A stretch of DNA of 47,960 nucleotides from contig JADGEO010000027.1 of assembly GCA_016744335.1 (NCBI GenBank), forward strand, positions 1 to 47,960. The letters are read 5' to 3'. The position numbers and the translations under genes were made by a program. The notes beneath the pieces are model-generated. The model was not told where the DNA came from, did not search any database, and saw nothing but the letters and a program-made list of their open reading frames with translations. Positions 43,421-47,960 of the stretch are shown here, piece by piece. The stretch is from Anaerolineales bacterium (GTDB lineage: Bacteria; Chloroflexota; Anaerolineae; Anaerolineales; Villigracilaceae). Each line of letters opens with the position of its first letter. Positions within the stretch are counted from its first letter, which is position 1.

Positions 43421-45163
43421 CTACTGATTCTGATTATCGAAAAATAAATCATTTCGTGCCCACAGAATAATTTTTTCATAATTCTCTGGTAATTCTCGCA
43501 AAACTATCCATTTGGGGAGGCTGTTCATTAGTGCCCAATCGGGTGTTTTTCGCCAAGTGAAATCTTGCCCGCGGTAGCTGTCGGCAAGACCAATATCGTC
43601 TGTGTAGGGGGTGAGTAGCAGGTCGGGGGCGGTAGATGAATCGAGGGTGGCAACTTCGTTTAGGGCGTGGTTGCGGAGTGCCCAGTTTAGGGCAGGGGAG
43701 TCGATTCCCGTTATCACGATGTTGAGGCTACGCGCATCACCGCGCGACCACGTTGAGATTTGCTCTACGGTATTTGCCAGCAAGCCAGCTTGAGCCACGC
43801 GCGGCGCGCTGTCCCAAATCTCCACACCTTTTGGGGTACGCAATCCGGTTGATCCCCACGCAACGCCGAGTGTGTAAATCGTTAATCCTAGTGCAATGCT
43901 CCACATCCCACCGAGCTTGGCGACTTCTTCTGACCATCCAAAAGCAATTAAGATGAGACTTAAAATAAGTAGCCCGATGGATGCGGCTAAAAGAATTTGG
44001 TGGGAGGTGGTGAACTGTACATTTTCGGGCAAAATGCCTGCCGCGGCGAGGTTGAGCCATGCAAAAATGAGCAGGGTAAAGGTGAGGGCAAAAACACCGA
44101 GCGTTTCGTTTTGGTCGAAGGTTGGTTTGCGAAAATAGCGGGGGAGTTCGGTGGCAGTTAAAAGCCAGAGCGGGATTCCAGCCCAAATTAAGTCGCTCAC
44201 TTGGCGAGCGGGGTAAATGAGTGAGAGGGTGATAGCGATGCCCGCCCATAATGCAAGCGTTATATTTTGGTGGTTTTTTTCTCTAAATGCACGCCAAGTG
44301 GCTACACCGCCGAAGAAAATTGCAAGGGGGTAATAAACAAGCAAACCGAGCAAAATATGCGTGAGGGGGACACCAGAAGCAAAACGCCAGCCACTTAAAT
44401 AATTAGCAAGGGAATTGAAAAATGCGCTGATGCCATTGGGGGAGATAAGGAGGCGCGTGCTAAGAAGGATGATTGTGCCGCCCATAAAAATAGCCGCTGT
44501 TCTAATATCTGTGCGTTCGTCTCGTTCGTGATTTTGACTGGGTTGCCCTTCTTCAACTTTTTCATTGGGGAAAAGTTTTTGTGTTATCCCCCAAGTTATC
44601 GCTATGCCGAGTAAGCCCATCCAAACACCTGCGCCGCCGAGTAATGCAACCCCCGCAAAAATACCCGCCCATTGAGGGTGATTGTTTTTCCATAACACCC
44701 AAGCGAAAGCACCAAAGGTGATCGCGAGCATTGTGCCTGTTGCCTGACGTGATACGGCAATGAGTCCGGGGGCAATGGCGAGGAGAAAGGCGGCTGTAAC
44801 CCCCATCCTAACCTTCCCCCGAAGGGGGAAGGAACTGGGCTCTCCCCCTTCGGGGGAGAGAAATGAAGAGAGGGGGTTTTTATATATAAAATAAGGCAAA
44901 AAGACAATGAAACTTCCAGCAAAGGCTGGCACAAAGCGGGCTAAGAAGTTGGTGCTTTCTAGTGCATAAAAGAGAAAGCTAGTGAATGCGATATACCCCG
45001 CTTGCCCGCCAAGGAGAACCTTTTCACCATTTGCGAGGGCGAGGGCTTGAAGTGCCCAGTTGGCTTCTGTGTCGGTTAGGGGGAGTGCGCCAAGTTGAAT
45101 AAATCGGAGGGCAAAAGCAAGGATGAAGGCGATAAGATAGAGGATTTCGTGACGTGATTTCAT
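43421..45163 (-). CDS. Polytopic membrane protein, GT39/ArnT-like
   Basis: This 580-residue protein has about twelve transmembrane helices. The N-terminus (ALRFIQLGALPLTDTEANWALQALAL) has the acidic first-loop pair typical of GT-C glycosyltransferases that use lipid-linked sugars. A C-terminal soluble domain follows (VVITGIDSPALNWALRNH). A loop after about residue 94 (YKNPLSSFLSPEGGEP...RGKVRMG) is encoded by two perfect hairpins of a dispersed repeat inserted in frame. The assignment as a glycosyltransferase is by architecture only. Confidence 0.6.
   Translation of the reverse strand: MKSRHEILYLIAFILAFALRFIQLGALPLTDTEANWALQALALANGEKVLLGGQAGYIAFTSFLFYALESTNFLARFVPAFAGSFIVFLPYFIYKNPLSSFLSPEGGEPSSFPLRGKVRMGVTAAFLLAIAPGLIAVSRQATGTMLAITFGAFAWVLWKNNHPQWAGIFAGVALLGGAGVWMGLLGIAITWGITQKLFPNEKVEEGQPSQNHERDERTDIRTAAIFMGGTIILLSTRLLISPNGISAFFNSLANYLSGWRFASGVPLTHILLGLLVYYPLAIFFGGVATWRAFREKNHQNITLALWAGIAITLSLIYPARQVSDLIWAGIPLWLLTATELPRYFRKPTFDQNETLGVFALTFTLLIFAWLNLAAAGILPENVQFTTSHQILLAASIGLLILSLILIAFGWSEEVAKLGGMWSIALGLTIYTLGVAWGSTGLRTPKGVEIWDSAPRVAQAGLLANTVEQISTWSRGDARSLNIVITGIDSPALNWALRNHALNEVATLDSSTAPDLLLTPYTDDIGLADSYRGQDFTWRKTPDWALMNSLPKWIVLRELPENYEKIILWARNDLFFDNQNQ
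44804..44860. repeat. Two perfect hairpins of a dispersed repeat inside coding sequence
   Basis: CCTTCCCCC-GAA-GGGGGAAGG (44812-44832) and CTCTCCCCC-TTC-GGGGGAGAG (44840-44860) lie in tandem inside the membrane-protein gene. The lead-in ATCCTAACCTTCCCC recurs at about 19460. The inserted stretch adds about 27 residues without breaking the frame. Confidence 0.8.
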
Positions 45164-45215
45164 GAGGCTAATTTTAGCACGGTTTGACCAGAGATGGATG
45201 GCGATAAGTGAAGAT

Positions 45216-45307
45216 TTTTAACGCGAATTACGCGAATTGGGCGAAAGGAGCGAATACTTTAAGTTTTTATTTTTTCTTTGCGTTCTTCGCGCCTTGGCGG
45301 TTCACTT
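45216..45307. repeat. CACGAAG-type composite repeat upstream of the NUDIX stop
   Basis: The left part has ACGCGAATTACGCGAATTGG and GCGAAAGGAGCGAATA units. The right part (45272-45307) matches 12937-12972 at 31 of 36 bases. The right end runs into the last codons of the NUDIX gene. Confidence 0.7.
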
Positions 45308-45721
45308 CTCCCGTTTTTTCATCAACTCTCGAATTGCGTTCCCTGTATAAGAATCAATGGGTAGTTCTAAGGCTTCGTTTAAAGTAACCCATACATAGGA
45401 TTCTGCTTCGTCATTTAGGATTACATCACTTGAATTTGTTTTGCAAGCGAAATCGAAGAAGATGAAGTGCATATTTTTCCAAAAGGATTTGTCTTGAATA
45501 AATTCTTGAAAGAATATGAATTCTAAATCATATATGTCTAGCCCTGTTTCTTCTTTGGCTTCGCGGATGAGGGCATCGGTCATTTTTTCGCCGACTTCGA
45601 TATGCCCGCCTGGCACAACATACTTGTCGTGAAATTTATGCGAGCGAACGAGGAGCATTTTGCCTTCGGGGTTGAATATCAACGCGCCGACTGTGGGGTG
45701 GGGGAAGTTTTGAGTTTTCAT
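45302..45721 (-). CDS. NUDIX hydrolase
   Basis: This 139-residue NUDIX protein hydrolyses a nucleoside diphosphate linked to another group. The NUDIX box is complete (G39-x5-E45-x7-REAKEETG, ending LDI). PTVGALIFNPEGKMLLVRS at the start is typical. The substrate cannot be told from sequence; MutT-like cleaning or NDP-sugar hydrolysis are possible. The last codons overlap a dispersed repeat. Confidence 0.9.
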   Translation of the reverse strand: MKTQNFPHPTVGALIFNPEGKMLLVRSHKFHDKYVVPGGHIEVGEKMTDALIREAKEETGLDIYDLEFIFFQEFIQDKSFWKNMHFIFFDFACKTNSSDVILNDEAESYVWVTLNEALELPIDSYTGNAIRELMKKREK

Positions 45722-45765
45722 AGACGGGGATTATAGCAGGAAAGCAGAATGTGTAATTTAGGCCT

Positions 45766-45815
45766 GTTCCTGAGCCTGTCGAAGGATTTTGCTGGTGGCG
45801 GTCTCCTAGACCACC
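45766..45815. repeat. Repeat units on the left side of the hicAB module
   Basis: CCTGAGCCTGTCGAAGG (a motif common in intergenic repeats of many bacteria) is followed by GCGGTCTCCTAGACC (45798-45812) inside a GGTGG/CCACC dyad. The second unit recurs at 46474-46488 on the other side of hicAB. Confidence 0.55.
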
Positions 45816-45839
45816 GTATGGGAGCATTTTTGCGTGCTC

Positions 45840-46181
45840 TTACGCGCTAGTTTGAATGGCTCTTTCTAACACCGTTACCACCCATTGATTAAGGCTGGTG
45901 CCATCGGATGCCGCTCTTTCTACGAGACGAGCATGAACGGGAGGGGAGATGCGTAAATTAAACTTGCCAGAATACTCTTTACGCGGTTCAACACCATCTT
46001 CACGGCACATTTCTAAAAAGACATCTAAAGAAGCCTCCCCTTCTTTACGTAAACCCTCTATATCTTTGGCGTAAAAATCTGCCCCGCCATTAAGACCTAA
46101 AAATTCCCCACGAAACATTTCAATTTCGGGGTCATATTGAATAACTGCTTTATAACCGTTAAATTCCATTGTATTCATCAT
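45840..46181 (-). CDS. hicB: HicB-family antitoxin
   Basis: This encodes 113 residues from the ATG at 46181, which overlaps the hicA stop by four bases (ATGA). The N-terminal partial RNase-H-like fold (NGYKAVIQYDPEIEMFRGEFLG) binds and blocks HicA. The C-terminal ribbon-helix-helix (FNLRISPPVHARLVERAASDG..LNQWV) binds DNA for autorepression. The longer frame from 46208 is rejected because it runs into hicA. Confidence 0.88.
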   Translation of the reverse strand: MMNTMEFNGYKAVIQYDPEIEMFRGEFLGLNGGADFYAKDIEGLRKEGEASLDVFLEMCREDGVEPRKEYSGKFNLRISPPVHARLVERAASDGTSLNQWVVTVLERAIQTSA

Positions 46182-46432
46182 GGTTTTACTCCGTTCTTTT
46201 CTAGCCATTTACGGATACTTGCGACCGCACCTTTATCTGTATTTGGTGAGGGGTGTGGTCTGTGAAATACTCTTCTTTCACCAAATAAACGCACACCTAT
46301 ACGAGAGCCTGCTCTTTCGCTGATTTCTGCGCCTAACTCAACAAAAAGTGCCTCAATCTCACGCCATTTGATATTGCCACTTGTTGGTCTGGCGAATATT
46401 TGCTCTAATGTTTTTTTGTGTTTGCGTCTCAT
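46178..46432 (-). CDS. hicA: HicA-family mRNA interferase toxin
   Basis: This 84-residue toxin has a dsRBD-like fold. IKWREIEALFVELGAEISE leads into GSRIGVRLFGERRVFHRPHP, which includes the catalytic-type His, and IRKWLEKNGV closes the chain. HicA cleaves mRNA when free of HicB. The toxin gene comes first and is translationally coupled to hicB. The transcript may be nearly leaderless: GGTATCATTTTATC lies directly before the ATG. Confidence 0.88.
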   Translation of the reverse strand: MRRKHKKTLEQIFARPTSGNIKWREIEALFVELGAEISERAGSRIGVRLFGERRVFHRPHPSPNTDKGAVASIRKWLEKNGVKP

Positions 46433-46473
46433 GATAAAATGATACCATAGTGCAGTACTGTGTACAACAGCGA

Positions 46474-46497
46474 GCGGTCCCCTAGACCGGCGTTTTT
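46474..46497. repeat. Repeat unit on the right side of the hicAB module
   Basis: GCGGTCCCCTAGACC (46474-46488) matches 45798-45812 at 14 of 15 bases. It can form a GGTC/GACC hairpin and is followed by seven Ts. Confidence 0.55.
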
Positions 46498-46501
46498 TTG
46501 T

Positions 46502-47659
46502 TCAGTAAATCGGTAAGCTATTATCTACATCTTCCGCCCACTCATTGATCCCGCCTTCGAGATTTTTTAGTTTGCGGAAGCCTGACCCAAGTAAAATTTC
46601 AATGGCGTGTAAAGAGCGGTTTCCTGTGCGGCAAAAAATGACAATTTCTTGGGCGGTATTTAGCTCTGAAAGTCGGCTGGCGAGTTCGCCAAAGGGGATA
46701 TTTTTCGCATTGGGTAAATTTGAGATTTTTTGCTCGTGAGGCTCTCGCACATCTAATAAGAGTGGGGAAATGTTTTTTAGTGAAGCGTTTTTCATTTCTT
46801 CGGCTAATTCTAGCGCACTGATATCCCATTCGCTGGGCATTGCGTCTATATGATGCCCGGGAACACCGCAAAATTCTTCGTAATCAATTAATTTGGTGAT
46901 GGTTGGGTTTTCGCCACAAACGGGGCATTTAGGGTTTTTCTTGAGCTTGACATAATCGAAGGACATCTCCAGCGCATTGTAGAGCATTAATCTGCCAACG
47001 AGAGAAGAACCGATCCCGAGCAACATTTTGATGGCTTCAGTTGCCTGAATGGAGCCAATTGTGCCCGGCAAAACGCCCAGCACGCCACCCTCTGCGCAGG
47101 AAGGAACAAGATGCGGGGGGGGAGGGGTGGGGAAGAGACAACGATAACAAGGTCCTTCTTTGGCATAAAAAACGCTGGCTTGCCCATCAAATTGATAAAT
47201 TGACCCGTAAATGTTGGGAATGCCAAGAAAAACAGCTACATCGTTGCTCAGGTAGCGCGTAGGAAAATTATCAGAAGCGTCGATGATGATGTCATATCCG
47301 CTGGCAATGTGCATCGCGTTTTCGGCGGTAAAGGGTTCGTTGTAGGTATCAATTTGGATATGCGGATTTAAGCCTAACATCCGTGCGCGTGCGGAATCCA
47401 CTTTGAGGGTATCTAGCGTATTTGTGTCGTGGATGATTTGGCGTTGCAGGTTGGAATCATCGACTACGTCATAATCTACCAAGCCGATTCTGCCAATTCC
47501 TGCCGCGGCGAGATAAAGGGCGATAGGAGAGCCTAGTCCGCCTGTGCCGATGAGGAGTGCGGAGGAGGTTTTGAGCTTTTCTTGCCCCGCCAAGCCCACT
47601 TCTGGGATGAGTAGATGGCGTGAATATCGTATAAATTCTTGATCTGTGAGAGTTGTCAT
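46502..47659 (-). CDS. MoeZ/MoeBR: E1-like adenylyltransferase fused to rhodanese
   Basis: This 385-residue protein starts at the ATG at 47659 (MTTLTDQEFIRYSRHLLIPE). The ThiF/MoeB domain has GTGGLGSP (38-45), the DASDNFPTRY catalytic Asp region, and zinc Cys pairs (CYRC, CPVC). It adenylates the C-terminus of a ubiquitin-like sulfur carrier (MoaD, ThiS or CysO). The C-terminal rhodanese domain, with active Cys in VIFCRTGNRS, supplies sulfur. No carrier gene is adjacent. A poly-C run of eight lies in the FPTPPPPHL codons. Confidence 0.92.
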   Translation of the reverse strand: MTTLTDQEFIRYSRHLLIPEVGLAGQEKLKTSSALLIGTGGLGSPIALYLAAAGIGRIGLVDYDVVDDSNLQRQIIHDTNTLDTLKVDSARARMLGLNPHIQIDTYNEPFTAENAMHIASGYDIIIDASDNFPTRYLSNDVAVFLGIPNIYGSIYQFDGQASVFYAKEGPCYRCLFPTPPPPHLVPSCAEGGVLGVLPGTIGSIQATEAIKMLLGIGSSLVGRLMLYNALEMSFDYVKLKKNPKCPVCGENPTITKLIDYEEFCGVPGHHIDAMPSEWDISALELAEEMKNASLKNISPLLLDVREPHEQKISNLPNAKNIPFGELASRLSELNTAQEIVIFCRTGNRSLHAIEILLGSGFRKLKNLEGGINEWAEDVDNSLPIY

Positions 47660-47814
47660 TTTTTTGCCTATCCCGCTGGTTATAGCGGGTATTATTTGTG
47701 GAGTATTGTTTTGGCAATGCGTTAGTTTATTGTGGGAAAGTATTTTAACCGTCAAGGTGCAGAGTTTGCAAGGAGGAAAAGAAAAAAATCTTTTGTTAGA
47801 GTCTATCGAAAATG

Positions 47815-47859
47815 GGCTAGAAGAACCCGTTCCCTTTAAGGGAACGGGTTCTTCTAGCC
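47815..47859. repeat. 45-nt near-perfect palindrome
   Basis: GGCTAGAAGAACCCGTTCCC leads into its own complement with a single central base, giving 22-bp arms. No gene lies in this stretch (47660-47960). On the plus strand an AT-rich tail follows but no clean T-run. A terminator of a gene outside the window, or a cruciform-forming repeat, is possible. Confidence 0.75.
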
Positions 47860-47876
47860 GCTGAAATTTTAATTTT

Positions 47877-47960
47877 ATCTATTAGACCTCTTGTAAAAGC
47901 CTGTTTTCTCTACGCTCCCTGCGCCGTCCTCGGCGCAGGCTTCTCTAAAACACGCCGCCG
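47877..47960 (+). repeat. Repeat element copy C, cut by window end
   Basis: ATCTATTAGAC and a 33-base segment (47895-47927) nearly equal the reverse complement of 9685-9715. The final AAAACACGCCGCCG is identical to the reverse complement of 9671-9684. A 19-base extra piece with a GCGCCG/CGGCGC hairpin lies between. Confidence 0.6.

Noticed and set aside
44804..44860. Terminator inside the membrane-protein gene
   Set aside because: The hairpins have no T-run on the coding strand and the frame continues intact; they are an inserted repeat.

Overview
The window looks like a chromosomal segment of a bacterium from the phylum Chloroflexota, probably class Anaerolineae. This is inferred from gene content: an F1-ATPase gene set followed by mreB, a LysX of the AAA lysine pathway, a TMEM19/DUF92 protein, an EF-G2-type GTPase, and repeat-laden intergenic spaces. 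No rRNA or other firm taxonomic marker is present. There is no phage, plasmid or CRISPR signature. The genes are mostly housekeeping with a few accessory islands.

Layout. 1-900: the end of a SPASM radical-SAM protein, a small membrane protein and tRNA-Ser(GGA). 1264-7305: atpA, atpG, atpD, atpC and mreB. The F0 genes and atpH are absent, and every gap in the set is filled by inverted repeats. 7443-9555 (minus): rex, an inositol-monophosphatase-family gene and a stand-alone response regulator. 9600-10280: no obvious protein gene, but a repeat element, a possible structured RNA, a strong promoter with a tiny leaderless ORF, and a terminator ahead of lysX. 10306-16225: lysX, DUF92, a PH-domain membrane protein, a DegT aminotransferase, a GxxExxY nuclease-like gene between inverted repeats, and a prolyl-tRNA synthetase homologue that has lost its catalytic motifs. 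16480-23731: a small membrane protein, sbcC, and a GntR-regulated sugar ABC operon (regulator, binding protein, two permeases; no ATPase). 23928-27903: DEAD-box helicase, YwbE, EF-G2. 28170-31352: a membrane protein, then a flavoprotein overlapping an RlmN-like radical-SAM gene. 31403-35824: an operon of two SPFH membrane proteins plus a TPR/LexA-like S24 protein, behind a promoter with ten Gs in its spacer. 35845-37421: psuG and a thioredoxin-like lipoprotein whose active site is W-UGA-G-T-C. 37476-47659 (minus): small membrane protein, alanine aminotransferase, large sensor kinase, cmk, membrane protein, NUDIX, HicAB and MoeZ-type activator.

Most interesting points. (1) The in-frame UGA at the first active-site cysteine position of a thioredoxin fold, with a hairpin just downstream, marks a selenoprotein that ordinary gene calling splits in two. 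(2) The SPFH-SPFH-TPR/S24 operon with a promoter built like a slipped-strand switch is the best candidate for an undescribed system, perhaps a membrane-stress or defence module. (3) The ProRS homologue keeps its editing and anticodon domains but has lost class II motifs 1 and 2 and the TxE loop. (4) The GxxExxY gene lies between 42-nt inverted repeats made of the short repeat units typical of intergenic repeats, suggesting a link between this nuclease family and such repeats. (5) Several repeat families enter coding sequence in frame, in the DegT aminotransferase and in a membrane protein. All calls come from reading the sequence; no database search was done.
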